Positions 1 through 8,866 of a stretch of 64,000 nucleotides of DNA are shown here, one piece after another. Origin of the DNA: Rhodocyclaceae bacterium. GTDB lineage: Bacteria > Pseudomonadota > Gammaproteobacteria > Burkholderiales > Usitatibacteraceae. The stretch's first letter is position 1, and every line of letters begins with the position of its first letter. The DNA is taken from the NCBI GenBank assembly GCA_020247395.1, contig JADCJC010000038.1, forward strand, positions 51,257 to 115,256. Reading direction: 5' to 3'. The notes beneath the pieces were generated by a model. That model searched no databases, was not told where the DNA came from, and saw only the letters and a list, made by a program, of their open reading frames with translations. A program made the position numbers and the translations under genes.

Positions 1-3000
1 AACGCGACATCTGGTGTGATATCAGGTACGCCGACGACGGCGGGCACCTCCACATTCACGCTCGTGGCATCGAATGGTAATGCGCCCGATGCCACGCAAG
101 CGGTGACTCTCGTGATTGCGCCCGCGCCCGCGCCGGTAATTGGGCTCTCACCGACGTCGATCAGTTTTGGTTCGCAGGTTGTTGCAACGTCGAGCATGTC
201 GCAAACGGTGGTGGTCAGCAACACGGGAAGCGCTAATCTTGTCTTTACTTCGTTGGTGCTTGGTGGGGTTGATCCGACACACTTCACGTCGACGCCGACT
301 TGCAGCACGGGAGTGCCGGTTCCTCCCGCAGGCAGTTGCAACTTGGTGTTTGTCTTTAGTCCTACTGCGGTGGGTGCGAAGACGGCCACGTTCACGATCA
401 CAAGCAACGCTGCGGGTAGTCCACATGTTGTTAACTTGGGTGGCACCGGCATTCCGGTGCCCGTACCGCCAACGATTGCGTTTGTGTTTTCGCCGAGCAG
501 TATTTTGTCGGGTGGGACTTCGGTCGGTACGCTCACTGTCACGAATTCGAATGCGACGCCGCTTACAGCGGACCCCTTCACATTCAACTATTTGCCAGCG
601 TTTGTGAATGCCCCAATACCTGCGGCGACGTCCACTTGCGCTGGTGTGACGCCGTTTGCGGTGCCTGGTGGGTCTAACTCAGGCACCTCAACGTCGTTCA
701 CCATTCCTGCGAGTGGGTCGTGCACTTTCAACGTGACTGTAACGAGTTCGACGGTGGGTGTGCATGCTGGAACGATCAGCGCGGGGTTGATCAGTACGCC
801 GGCGGGCGTCTCCAATGCCACGCCGTTTAGTTTGACGGTTACGGCGGCACCTGTGCCTTGCAGTGCGGGGAATTATTCCGGGACAGGCAACACGCCTTGC
901 ACGGCGGCGAGCCCTGGCTACTTCGTGAGTGGAACGGGGGCGACGTCGCAGACGGCGTGCAGTATTGGCACATTCAGTGGGACGACTGGGGCGACGTCGT
1001 GTACTGCGGCGCCTGCGGGGTCGTTTGTATCGACCACGGGGGCGACGTCGCAGACCTTGTGTGCTGCGGGCAATTACCAGCCGAGCACGGGACAGTCAAC
1101 GTGCATTCAGGCGAGCCCTGGATCATTTGTATCGACCACGGGGGCGACGTCGCAGACGGCGTGCAGTATTGGTACGTTCAGTGCGACGACTGGGGCGACG
1201 TCGTGTACTGTGGCGCCTGCGGGGTCATTTGTATCGACCACGGGGGCGACGTCGCAGACCTTGTGTGCTGCGGGTAACTACCAGCCCAGCACGGGACAGT
1301 CAACGTGCATTCAGGCGAGTGCGAACTTCTACGTGCCGGCGGCGGGTGCGACCTCGCAGATTGCCTGTCCGATGGGGCAGACCTCACCCCCGGGCGCGAC
1401 TGTGTGCACGGCAGGTACGCCACCGGTGATCACAAGTACCGCGCCGCCGAACGGTCTGCAAGGCCAGCCCTTCACTTATGGCTTCATCGCCACTGGCACC
1501 GCCCCCATCACTTGGTCCATTGTATCTGGCGACTTGCCACCCGGACTCACTCTGAACGCTAGCAGTGGCACGATATCAGGCACCCCTACCACTCTTGGCA
1601 CGTTTGCCTTCACCGTTCGGGCCACTAATGCGGCGGGCCAGGCCAATTTCGCCACCGCCATGAGTGTCGAGGTACCCATCATCGCGGTCATCACCCTGTC
1701 GACGAATACGCTGAACTTCGGCAACCAAAACATCGGCACCATCAGCGCCCCACAAGTCATCACCATTACCAACACCGGCAACGGGCCGTTCACCATCTTA
1801 AGCATCAGTAGCATCGGCAACTTCCGGTACACATCCGACTGTTCCACCACCATCCCGCTGCCGCCGAGAGGGTCGTGCACATTAAATGTCACCTTTACCC
1901 CCGTCGTCGCCGGCATCGTCACAGGCCGCATCAATGTCAACAACAATGCGGAGCAGCAGGGGAGCAACGGCAACAGCATCAGCCTAAGCGGCACTGGCAT
2001 TGCCGTCCCGCGCGCAAACATTAGCCTGTCGACGAATACGCTGAACTTCGGCAACCAAAACATCGGCACCACCAGCGCCCCACAAGTCGTCACCATTACC
2101 AACACCGGCGACGGGCCGTTTACCATCTTAAGCATCAGTAGCATTGGCGACTTCGGGTACACATCCGACTGTTCCACCACTATCCCACTGCCGCCGAGAG
2201 GCTCGTGCACATTAAGTGTCACTTTCACCCCGCTCGTCGCCGGCACCGTCACGGGCCGCATCAGTGTCAACAACAATGCGGAGCAGCAGGGGAGCAACGG
2301 CAACAACATCAGCCTAAGCGGCACTGGCGTTGTCGTCCCGCGCGCAAACATTATCATCAACCCGGCCACGACCTTCGCCTTCGGTGAACAAGCGGTAGGT
2401 TCAAGTTCCGCCCCACAAATCATCTTTGTCAGTAACATCGGCCAAGCCGCCTTAGAACTCCAAGGATTCAGCCTCATTGGCACCAGCTTTAGCATCGGTC
2501 CACCTAGTTCCGCCGACAACCCAGACAATTACCCCCTGTGCGCGGGCGGAAACACCGTAGCCGTCGGAGCCAGTTGTGCTATTGGCCTCACCTTCAGCCC
2601 GGCTGTCACTGGCCCGTTGACTGGCCGCATCACCATCACCCACAATGCCACCCCCAGCGGCGCGCCCGCCAACAGCACCATCAACTTCAGCGGCACCGGC
2701 ACCGCCCGACGCGAGCCCCTCATCCGAGTCAGCGGTACACTCACTTTTGCTGAACAGGTCCTTGGCACCACCAGCGAGGCCAAGCCAGTTACCATCACCA
2801 ACATTGGAACAGCCGACCTCAATGTCGGCAATCTGACCATTACGCCCAATAGTCCCAACACACTCGCCACCGACTTTACCGTTAACGGCAGCTGCGGTGT
2901 CTTAATTCCGAATGCGAGCTGTAATGTTAACCTCACGTTCACGCCCAACGCGGGGGGCAGCGTGGGGCTCAAAGGCGCTACCCTCAACATCGCCAGCAAT

Positions 3001-3417
3001 GCCGCCAACGCCGGGCCTACCAGTGCATCGGTGGCCCTATTGGGCACCGCTGTGCCGATACCCGTACCGGTGCTAAGAGCCATCCCAAGCGTGGTGGGTT
3101 TTGGCAATGTCCTCAGAACCGGAACTAGCAGCCCCGTTAGTTTAACGGTGACCAATACCGGTGTACTGCCACTCATCATTAACAGCGTGACGATCAGCCC
3201 TGTCGACTATCAGCAGACCAATAGTTGCACGGCGAGTCCGATCGCGCCAAATAGCACCTGCATCATCCAACTCCGCTTTAGCCCACTGGGCATTGGATTG
3301 CTTCCCGGCACCTTGACCATCAACAGTAACGCGCCGACTTCGCCGGACAAGGTACCGCTGACTGGCAAGGGCTGCCTACCACCCGTCGTCAGCCGGTTCT
3401 TTGTGTCAAGCTGCTAA
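1..3417 (+). CDS. Large Ig-like / choice-of-anchor-D repeat protein, 5' end missing
   Basis: The frame is open from base 1, so the gene starts left of the window; the nominal GTG at 16 is internal. About 1138 residues are visible. The first ~35 residues (with GVISGTPTTAG) look like the end of a putative-Ig (He_PIG) domain. Next come choice-of-anchor-D/ASPM-Hydin-like beta domains (motifs such as ISFGSQVVATSS, VVSNTGSANL, VNLGGTGI), then a Cys-containing repeat region (about residues 285-470, C-x-x-G-x-Y/F and T-x-C patterns), another He_PIG domain (about 475-560), and five or so further anchor-D domains (LNFGNQNIGT, ITNTGNGPF, SLSGTG). The C-terminus ends in a two-Cys tail with no LPxTG, PEP-CTERM or membrane anchor visible. 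Such proteins are usually extracellular or envelope adhesin/scaffold-like; the exact role is unknown. Proximity to the T2SS makes secretion by that route possible, but this is inference. Confidence 0.8.
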   Translation, partial: NATSGVISGTPTTAGTSTFTLVASNGNAPDATQAVTLVIAPAPAPVIGLSPTSISFGSQVVATSSMSQTVVVSNTGSANLVFTSLVLGGVDPTHFTSTPTCSTGVPVPPAGSCNLVFVFSPTAVGAKTATFTITSNAAGSPHVVNLGGTGIPVPVPPTIAFVFSPSSILSGGTSVGTLTVTNSNATPLTADPFTFNYLPAFVNAPIPAATSTCAGVTPFAVPGGSNSGTSTSFTIPASGSCTFNVTVTSSTVGVHAGTISAGLISTPAGVSNATPFSLTVTAAPVPCSAGNYSGTGNTPCTAASPGYFVSGTGATSQTACSIGTFSGTTGATSCTAAPAGSFVSTTGATSQTLCAAGNYQPSTGQSTCIQASPGSFVSTTGATSQTACSIGTFSATTGATSCTVAPAGSFVSTTGATSQTLCAAGNYQPSTGQSTCIQASANFYVPAAGATSQIACPMGQTSPPGATVCTAGTPPVITSTAPPNGLQGQPFTYGFIATGTAPITWSIVSGDLPPGLTLNASSGTISGTPTTLGTFAFTVRATNAAGQANFATAMSVEVPIIAVITLSTNTLNFGNQNIGTISAPQVITITNTGNGPFTILSISSIGNFRYTSDCSTTIPLPPRGSCTLNVTFTPVVAGIVTGRINVNNNAEQQGSNGNSISLSGTGIAVPRANISLSTNTLNFGNQNIGTTSAPQVVTITNTGDGPFTILSISSIGDFGYTSDCSTTIPLPPRGSCTLSVTFTPLVAGTVTGRISVNNNAEQQGSNGNNISLSGTGVVVPRANIIINPATTFAFGEQAVGSSSAPQIIFVSNIGQAALELQGFSLIGTSFSIGPPSSADNPDNYPLCAGGNTVAVGASCAIGLTFSPAVTGPLTGRITITHNATPSGAPANSTINFSGTGTARREPLIRVSGTLTFAEQVLGTTSEAKPVTITNIGTADLNVGNLTITPNSPNTLATDFTVNGSCGVLIPNASCNVNLTFTPNAGGSVGLKGATLNIASNAANAGPTSASVALLGTAVPIPVPVLRAIPSVVGFGNVLRTGTSSPVSLTVTNTGVLPLIINSVTISPVDYQQTNSCTASPIAPNSTCIIQLRFSPLGIGLLPGTLTINSNAPTSPDKVPLTGKGCLPPVVSRFFVSSC
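942..1319 (+). repeat. Two-copy 204-bp in-frame tandem repeat in the Ig-like gene
   Basis: The block beginning GACGGCGTGCAGTATTGG at 951 recurs at 1155, an offset of 204 bp (68 codons). The copies stay near-identical to about 1319. Each copy holds two half-units with the shared core ACCACGGGGGCGACGTCGCAGA, shown here as ACCACGGGGGCGACGTCG. It encodes the Cys repeats of the large surface protein, so it is a coding tandem array that could expand or contract by 68 residues. Confidence 0.9.
1696..2355 (+). repeat. Two-copy 330-bp in-frame tandem duplication of an anchor-D domain
   Basis: The segment starting CTGTCGACGAATACGCTG at 1696 recurs at 2026, an offset of 330 bp (110 codons). The two copies differ at only scattered positions, for example LSISSIGNFRYTS versus LSISSIGDFGYTS. 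Each copy encodes one complete choice-of-anchor-D-like beta domain, so this is a recent domain duplication inside the gene. Confidence 0.9.
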
Positions 3418-3483
3418 GTCTTATCAACCAACGCAACGACGCAGCGCACAGCGTGCGAAACCAACGAGCGCGGGTTCCTATCA

Positions 3484-3520
3484 GCGGGCAGATTCAGCCA
3501 TTTAGGCTTGAAGATGCCCG
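3484..3520. repeat. Dispersed palindrome, copy A
   Basis: Imperfect inverted repeat: left arm GGGCAGATTCAGCC, loop ATTTA, right arm GGCTTGAAGATGCCC. It belongs to a family also seen at 11462, 18531 and 28413 (core GGGCrTTTTC...GAAAAyGCCC). It lies between the convergent 3' ends of the Ig-like gene and the phosphomannomutase gene, where a hairpin could act on both transcripts. A second small hairpin (GAGCG-GTT-CGCTC, 3527-3539) follows. Confidence 0.6.
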
Positions 3521-3558
3521 TGAATAGAGCGGTTCGCTCGTTCTCATTTCGACAATAC

Positions 3559-4941
3559 CTAGTACGGCAACGGCACATCGGGCTTCGCACCTTGCAGCAC
3601 GCGGCGGAAGTCCTCCTTGATCCGTTCGATTCCGGCCGCAGTGTCGGCCTCAAAGCGCAACACAATGACCGGTGTGGTGTTTGATGCGCGTGCCAAACCA
3701 AAACCATCCGCATACTCGACACGTAATCCGTCGATGGTAATGACCTCGGCGGCGTTGGTGAAGGCGGCGGTTTTCTTCAGCGCGTCGATGATGGCGTGCG
3801 GCTCACCCTCGGCAAGTTTCCAGTTCAATTCCGGCGTGGAAAGTGCATCGGGCAATGCTTTCAGTGGGGCGCTGGCATCAGCGAACTGGCTGACGATCTC
3901 CAGCAGCCGTGCGCCGCAGTAAAGCGCATCATCAAATCCATACCAACGCTCTTTGATGAAGATGTGGCCACTCATCTCACCGGAGATGGGTGAGTTGACT
4001 TCTTTCATCTTCAATTTGATCAACGAGTGTCCGGTCATCCACATCAATGGTACGCCGCCATGTTGGCGAATCCACGGTGCCAAGTTGCGCGAACACTTAA
4101 CGTCAAAAATCACCGTGCCACCGGGCGCGCGCGACAGTACGTCGGCGGCAAACAACATCAGCTGTCGGTCGGGAAAAATGATCTCGCCATCTTTGGTCAC
4201 CACACCTAGGCGGTCGCCGTCGCCGTCGAAAGCGATACCGATTTCCGCATCAGTCTCGCTTAAGGCGCGAATCACGTCCTGCAAATTTTCCGGCTTGGAA
4301 GGGTCGGGATGATGATTGGGAAAGGTGCCATCAACATCGCAATACAGCGGTATGATTTCGCAGCCGAGGGCGGAAAACAAACGCGCTGCGATCACTGCGG
4401 GTGAACCATTTCCGCAGTCCATGACGATCTTCATCTTGCGCTTGAGTTTGACGTCGTCGACGATGCGATTTACATAACTATCGCTAATGTTGTGGGTGCG
4501 ATATCCGCCGGGTGATGGCGCAACAGTGAAGTCATTTGCTTGAATCGCACGCAATAAGGATTGGATGGCATCCAGCGCAAGTGTTTCCCCTTCGATCACC
4601 ATCTTGATACCGTTGTAGTCCGGCGGATTGTGTGATCCGGTAATCATCACACCGGAGCGCGCGCCGAGTTCGATCGCCGCAAAATAGACCATTGGGGTAG
4701 CGACCACGCCGATGTCGATCACATGCATGCCGGTTGACTGCATACCGCGCGCCAGTGCTTTGGCAAAAACTGGCCCGGAAAGTCGCCCGTCACGACCGAC
4801 GACAATCTCTGTGCCACCACGTTTGACAGCCTCGGTCCCCAGTGCTTTGCCAATCAGCTCGACAACCTCGGCGGTGAGCGATTTGCCGACGATGCCGCGG
4901 ATGTCGTAGGCTTTGAAGATTTCGGTGGCGATGGTGTTCAT
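3559..4941 (-). CDS. Phosphomannomutase/phosphoglucomutase (alpha-D-phosphohexomutase)
   Basis: 460 residues, the normal length for AlgC/ManB-type enzymes that interconvert hexose 6-phosphate and hexose 1-phosphate in the cytoplasm. The catalytic phosphoserine is Ser103 in TGSHNPPDYNG. The Mg-binding loop is DGDGDR (239-244), the sugar-binding loop is GEMSGH (321-326), and the C-terminal phosphate-binding motif is RASNTTP. The start is an ATG. It is the last gene seen in the minus-strand run from the T2SS cluster. It may serve envelope polysaccharide precursors. If it accepts glucose phosphates it could also take the glucose 1-phosphate made by GlgP in the starch island; that link is inferred only. 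Confidence 0.93.
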   Translation of the reverse strand: MNTIATEIFKAYDIRGIVGKSLTAEVVELIGKALGTEAVKRGGTEIVVGRDGRLSGPVFAKALARGMQSTGMHVIDIGVVATPMVYFAAIELGARSGVMITGSHNPPDYNGIKMVIEGETLALDAIQSLLRAIQANDFTVAPSPGGYRTHNISDSYVNRIVDDVKLKRKMKIVMDCGNGSPAVIAARLFSALGCEIIPLYCDVDGTFPNHHPDPSKPENLQDVIRALSETDAEIGIAFDGDGDRLGVVTKDGEIIFPDRQLMLFAADVLSRAPGGTVIFDVKCSRNLAPWIRQHGGVPLMWMTGHSLIKLKMKEVNSPISGEMSGHIFIKERWYGFDDALYCGARLLEIVSQFADASAPLKALPDALSTPELNWKLAEGEPHAIIDALKKTAAFTNAAEVITIDGLRVEYADGFGLARASNTTPVIVLRFEADTAAGIERIKEDFRRVLQGAKPDVPLPY

Positions 4942-5135
4942 AGGTATTCAATGTATCGAAGAAAATTCGGCGGCCGGCAGATGGATAAGGATGAACGCAA
5001 AACACGGCTTCGGCGGTGCCGCAGCTGTTGTCGAGAGAGGGCGATAATCCAAAATGATGCTAAACAACTGCGTGATTTTATCTGTGTTCACCTGCGGGCA
5101 TCTGCAGGTGCCAGCTTTCTGCGCGGATAAATGCA

Positions 5136-6164
5136 TCAATCGCCGTGTTCGAGAAAATGCACTACACGCCGCGCCATCCAGCGGCTATTGCCCGGAAAGG
5201 TACCGCAGAGAAAGCCCACGTGGCCACCGTGTTCCGGAAAGTCACACTGCACAACCGAAGACACTTGATCGTGATTGGGCAATGCCGACGCCGGCAAGAA
5301 CGGATCATTGCGCGCATTGAGCAGCAGCGATGGCACGCGTATATCGATGAGGCCAGGTTTTGCCGAGCCACGCGTCCAGTAGTCATCGGTGTCGCGGTAG
5401 CCGTGCAGCGGCGCGGTGACTTCATTGTCAAACTCACGCAACGTAGATGCCCGACGCACCACATCCCGACGAAAAATTCCCGGATGTTTTGCCAGCTTGG
5501 CGAGCGCATTCTTCTTCATGGTGCGCAGAAAATTTTTTGTGTAAATCTTACTGAAGCCGCGCTCAAGCGCGGCACCGGCTGCCATCAGATCCAGCGGTGC
5601 GGAGATCGCCGCCGCTGCGGTGACGATTGGGCTCGCTTCATTGCCCGCATCGCCAAGCCACTTCATGGTGGCGTTGCCGCCTAGCGAAATTGCAGCAACA
5701 TATAGCGGTTGATCTGCCGCTTCCGCCTTGGTGCGTCGTAGTATCCATTCAATTTCCGGCGCATCGCCAGAGTGGTAAGCGCGCGGCAATCGATTCATTT
5801 CACCGCTGCAGCCGCGAAAATGTGGCACCAACCCCCGCCAGCCGCGCCGCTCCGCCTCGGCCATGAGGTTCAATGCGTAGATGCCTCGCGAGCTACCCTC
5901 GAGCCCATGGAATACCACCAACATTGGACGCAAACGGTTGTTGGCAGTCGAGGCTAGACGGTCTACGTCAATAAAATCGCCGTCGGGTATTCCGTTTGGT
6001 GTGGTGTCCCAGCGTTCCCGTGCGTAATTGACAGGCGGACGCGAGCCGAACAATGACGGATAAACGGTCTGCGCGTGAGCGCCAAAACTGCTATCGCTTC
6101 TTCCGCCGAGCCACCAAGGCGCGCGATAGGGCGCGTACCGGGATGGGCGTGTCGCGTTATCCAC
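5136..6164 (-). CDS. YheT-like alpha/beta-fold hydrolase
   Basis: 342 residues with a GTG start, beginning 10 bases after the gspN stop and so probably co-transcribed with the T2SS genes. The YheT/ABHD1-3 family pattern is clear: an N-terminal GAHAQTVYPSLF segment, an HGLEGSS oxyanion loop, PHFRGCSGE, and a nucleophile elbow around ISLGGN. A late His in EHGGHVGF would complete the triad. The family is assigned to predicted carboxylesterases or acyltransferases acting on lipid-like substrates; the substrate here is unknown. No signal peptide is visible, so it should be cytoplasmic. Confidence 0.85.
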   Translation of the reverse strand: MDNATRPSRYAPYRAPWWLGGRSDSSFGAHAQTVYPSLFGSRPPVNYARERWDTTPNGIPDGDFIDVDRLASTANNRLRPMLVVFHGLEGSSRGIYALNLMAEAERRGWRGLVPHFRGCSGEMNRLPRAYHSGDAPEIEWILRRTKAEAADQPLYVAAISLGGNATMKWLGDAGNEASPIVTAAAAISAPLDLMAAGAALERGFSKIYTKNFLRTMKKNALAKLAKHPGIFRRDVVRRASTLREFDNEVTAPLHGYRDTDDYWTRGSAKPGLIDIRVPSLLLNARNDPFLPASALPNHDQVSSVVQCDFPEHGGHVGFLCGTFPGNSRWMARRVVHFLEHGD

Positions 6165-6174
6165 TTTGTGTGCC

Positions 6175-6984
6175 TTACCAAGTAGTCTGGTAGTCGATGC
6201 TCACACGACCGTCGGATGTTGCGCGGCCTAATGTGCCGATGGCGTTCGCCAGCCAAACGGGGCTGCCGGAGAGGGCAGCGCCAAAACCTTGGTACTTGAA
6301 CTCATTCGGCTTTCCCAGCACCACGTGCCCGCCGCCATTGAGCGACAACAGGCCAGACGACTTCTCGATTTGATAAACGATGCGCTGGCCGTTGAAGATT
6401 AAGTGCCCGCCGTAGCTGCCAAGTGGAACGCCTAGCGGCACACCGGCGATGGCCTGGACTCGAACACGGCTGACCGCGAAGTTGAGGCGACCTGTCATCG
6501 CGTTTGGCGATGAATAGTCGATCTGCAATGGATGCCCAGCGGACAAGATTTGCAGTTCGCCAGTTGGCCGAAGAAATGCGATGTCTTTATTGAGCTGTGA
6601 CAAGCTCTCGATTGCCAGGCGGAGGTCTACGTTGCGCAGCTGCACACTCAGCAACCCAGCCTCTACCGTTGTTTTGCCTAATAGATGGCGGCCAGTGGCA
6701 ACCATGTTAAATCCTAGTCGAAGTTGCATCAAGCTCGTCGGGGCAAACGACCATTGGATAGGAACTTCGATGGCCGGTGTCGAGCGGGATTGCCGCGGGA
6801 CCTGGCCGCCGTCCAGCTGCACGCTCGCGCTTCCTGACCAAATCGTGCCGCTGGTGTTACGCACTTGCGCGCCGGGCGCGAGCGCTTTGTTCAAAGCGGA
6901 TTCAAAGATGCGCGCCGGTATTAGGGCGATGACGGCCGCTATGAACGCAAAAATTCCGACGATGACAAGGGTCCGGCGCGTCAC
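6175..6984 (-). CDS. gspN: Type II secretion system protein N
   Basis: 269 residues. The GTG start overlaps the gspM stop by 4 bases (GTGA), typical of translational coupling. A single N-terminal membrane helix (about residues 4-24, VIVGIFAFIAAVIALIP) is followed by a periplasmic beta-rich domain, matching the GspN family. GspN is an accessory T2SS protein found in only some systems and is not essential in several. It is the last gsp gene of the cluster. Confidence 0.85.
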   Translation of the reverse strand: MTRRTLVIVGIFAFIAAVIALIPARIFESALNKALAPGAQVRNTSGTIWSGSASVQLDGGQVPRQSRSTPAIEVPIQWSFAPTSLMQLRLGFNMVATGRHLLGKTTVEAGLLSVQLRNVDLRLAIESLSQLNKDIAFLRPTGELQILSAGHPLQIDYSSPNAMTGRLNFAVSRVRVQAIAGVPLGVPLGSYGGHLIFNGQRIVYQIEKSSGLLSLNGGGHVVLGKPNEFKYQGFGAALSGSPVWLANAIGTLGRATSDGRVSIDYQTTW

Positions 6985-7556
6985 TGCGAATCAACCAACA
7001 AGATTTCACCGGAAACCAACGCGGGCATGGTTGCTTGCGCTGGCGCGGCGCTGCTGCGCACCAGCGTCATTGACAACACACGAACACGATATCGACCGGT
7101 CGCCTGTTCGAGTCGATCTATCAATACGCTGTAGGGCGCTTGATCAACCGCGACCTTAAATGTGGCCACACCGGTTGCGTTGCCGGGAGATGAGTTTATC
7201 GCAATCGTCACAATTGTCCTCGGGCCGAAGAGAGCCTGCAATCCAGCGACATCGGCAACACCTAGTGTTGCGCTGGCGGCGACCGGTGCCATGGTGCGGA
7301 TGGATTGAACGGCGGTAGCTTGCTCGCGCATTATTGAGAGTTGAGCGCGCAGCTCTTGGATGCGAATGCGATTCTTGGCGAGGCTGGATTGGAGCGGCTC
7401 ATACACCAGCGCCCAGCTCAATCCCATCCCCAGTAGTGCCGCGCAAATGGTGATGACCCTACGACCGGCCCACGACAGCCCCGCCCAGCGACGGACGGCG
7501 TGATTACGCATATCACGCAGCGGCGGAATAAGAGCGCGGCCCAGGCTGGCATTCAT
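6981..7556 (-). CDS. gspM: Type II secretion system inner-membrane protein M
   Basis: 191 residues, ATG start, overlapping gspL upstream and gspN downstream by 4 bases each. One transmembrane helix is predicted at about residues 30-50 (RVITICAALLGMGLSWALVY). A coiled-coil-like stretch follows (about 55-75), then a periplasmic ferredoxin-like domain, as in the GspM family. In the T2SS, GspM binds GspL and links the cytoplasmic ATPase GspE to the pseudopilus assembly platform. Confidence 0.88.
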   Translation of the reverse strand: MNASLGRALIPPLRDMRNHAVRRWAGLSWAGRRVITICAALLGMGLSWALVYEPLQSSLAKNRIRIQELRAQLSIMREQATAVQSIRTMAPVAASATLGVADVAGLQALFGPRTIVTIAINSSPGNATGVATFKVAVDQAPYSVLIDRLEQATGRYRVRVLSMTLVRSSAAPAQATMPALVSGEILLVDSQ

Positions 7557-8857
7557 GTATTACCCATCGCGCGAATCACGAGTGACACATCCCCGCCAGA
7601 CTCGGCCACGCTCGCCGCGCCAGATCTTGCTGCCGCAATACGAAGTGCGCTGAGATGATCAGCAGACAGGTTTGTAAAGGATAGGGTCAACACACCATTC
7701 TTTGCGCTGATGTTTGAGATCTGCTTCGCGACGTCGCGTGTGATTGATGCCGCGAGAGCCAGCTGTGTCACAACAGGTTCAGCGGTTAGTCCGCGCTCAT
7801 TTTCCAGTTGACGCAGGTTGCGTGCCATCTGTAGCGGGGCGTTAACCACCACTGTGGCTTGCGGGAAACTGGCGAGGAATATGCTGCGGAGTTCTGTCTC
7901 CAATGTTTGTCTCTCACGCGACATGCGCCAAGCATCCAGCGATAACATTGTCACGTGCAAGGCGAGCGCCGAACACGCTAGCAGCGCGGCAAATCTGAAT
8001 TGCCTGAGTCCGGCCGTCACTTCGCTGACGGTTTTGAAGGCACCGGTCAGCAAATTAGACGCTGATAGCTTTCGCTCAGCCACGTTCGGCGACATGGGCT
8101 GAGGCCATGCGGCAACACTGAGCACAAGCCCCGTGACGCTACCCGTACTGAGGCTGTTTTGCCAACCTGCTTGATCAATGGCAGCAGCAATATCAGCTGA
8201 AGCGCATATCTGCAATCGCGATGGCAAGATACGCGAACCGGTCGATGCGGCCGCTTCATTGAGCGCCAGCGTCAAGGCAAACGGTGGCGTATTAAGATCG
8301 GCTCGGTTGTAGTCGATGCCATAGGCCAGCCCATCCGGGCGCACCGCATAACCATCCCGTTGCTTGAGCACGATAAGCCATTCGTCGTCAGCAACGTTTT
8401 GCAAAGCGGTCTCGGCGACCACGAGCTGCGGCTTGATTCCAGCCGACTGCAACCATGCGAGCGCGGCGGATAACCATGCGCGGTCGATGGCCGCCACCAC
8501 GTACTGATGAGGGCCTGAGGCGGATTCACCAATCACTACCGCGTGTACCGTGGAAGGATCGATGGTTAACTTGTCTTCGATGGCGAAATTGAGCAGCTGT
8601 TCGCGCTTTTGCGGCGATACCTTCGGCAACGTTGCATCAATGAATGCGATCCGCCCGGTGGGTACCACCGCCACGATTCGATTGGCAGCAGGCAGGTCGC
8701 TTAACTGACATTCGCCAGTTCGTGCCGGCCCGGAGTTGGCCTCCTGGCAAACTATCCACCGGACGGTAGGCCAAGACGAGGCTTCCGCGCGGTCGGTTGT
8801 CGCCGCGCGGTCGACACCAAAGCGGTCGGAATCAGGCAGATAGATGTAAAGAGGCAC
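7553..8857 (-). CDS. gspL: Type II secretion system inner-membrane protein L
   Basis: 434 residues, GTG start. The N-terminal ~270 residues form the actin-like cytoplasmic domain that recruits GspE. A transmembrane segment at about 288-306 (FAALLACSALALHVTMLSL) leads to the periplasmic GspL domain. It overlaps gspM by 4 bases. Length and layout are normal for the family. Confidence 0.88.
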   Translation of the reverse strand: MPLYIYLPDSDRFGVDRAATTDRAEASSWPTVRWIVCQEANSGPARTGECQLSDLPAANRIVAVVPTGRIAFIDATLPKVSPQKREQLLNFAIEDKLTIDPSTVHAVVIGESASGPHQYVVAAIDRAWLSAALAWLQSAGIKPQLVVAETALQNVADDEWLIVLKQRDGYAVRPDGLAYGIDYNRADLNTPPFALTLALNEAAASTGSRILPSRLQICASADIAAAIDQAGWQNSLSTGSVTGLVLSVAAWPQPMSPNVAERKLSASNLLTGAFKTVSEVTAGLRQFRFAALLACSALALHVTMLSLDAWRMSRERQTLETELRSIFLASFPQATVVVNAPLQMARNLRQLENERGLTAEPVVTQLALAASITRDVAKQISNISAKNGVLTLSFTNLSADHLSALRIAAARSGAASVAESGGDVSLVIRAMGNT

Positions 8858-8866
8858 GTCGGGAAA

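Noticed and set aside
942..1319. CRISPR-like spaced repeats
   Set aside because: The repeats are in-frame coding units of 204 bp with conserved, not unique, intervening sequence.
1476..2528. 350-residue minus-strand ORF opposite the Ig-like gene
   Set aside because: It is the antisense of a repetitive, low-stop coding region. It repeats with the same 330-bp period and has no protein-like features.
6581..7159. 192-residue plus-strand ORF across gspN/gspM
   Set aside because: Antisense shadow of two coupled, well-supported gsp genes.
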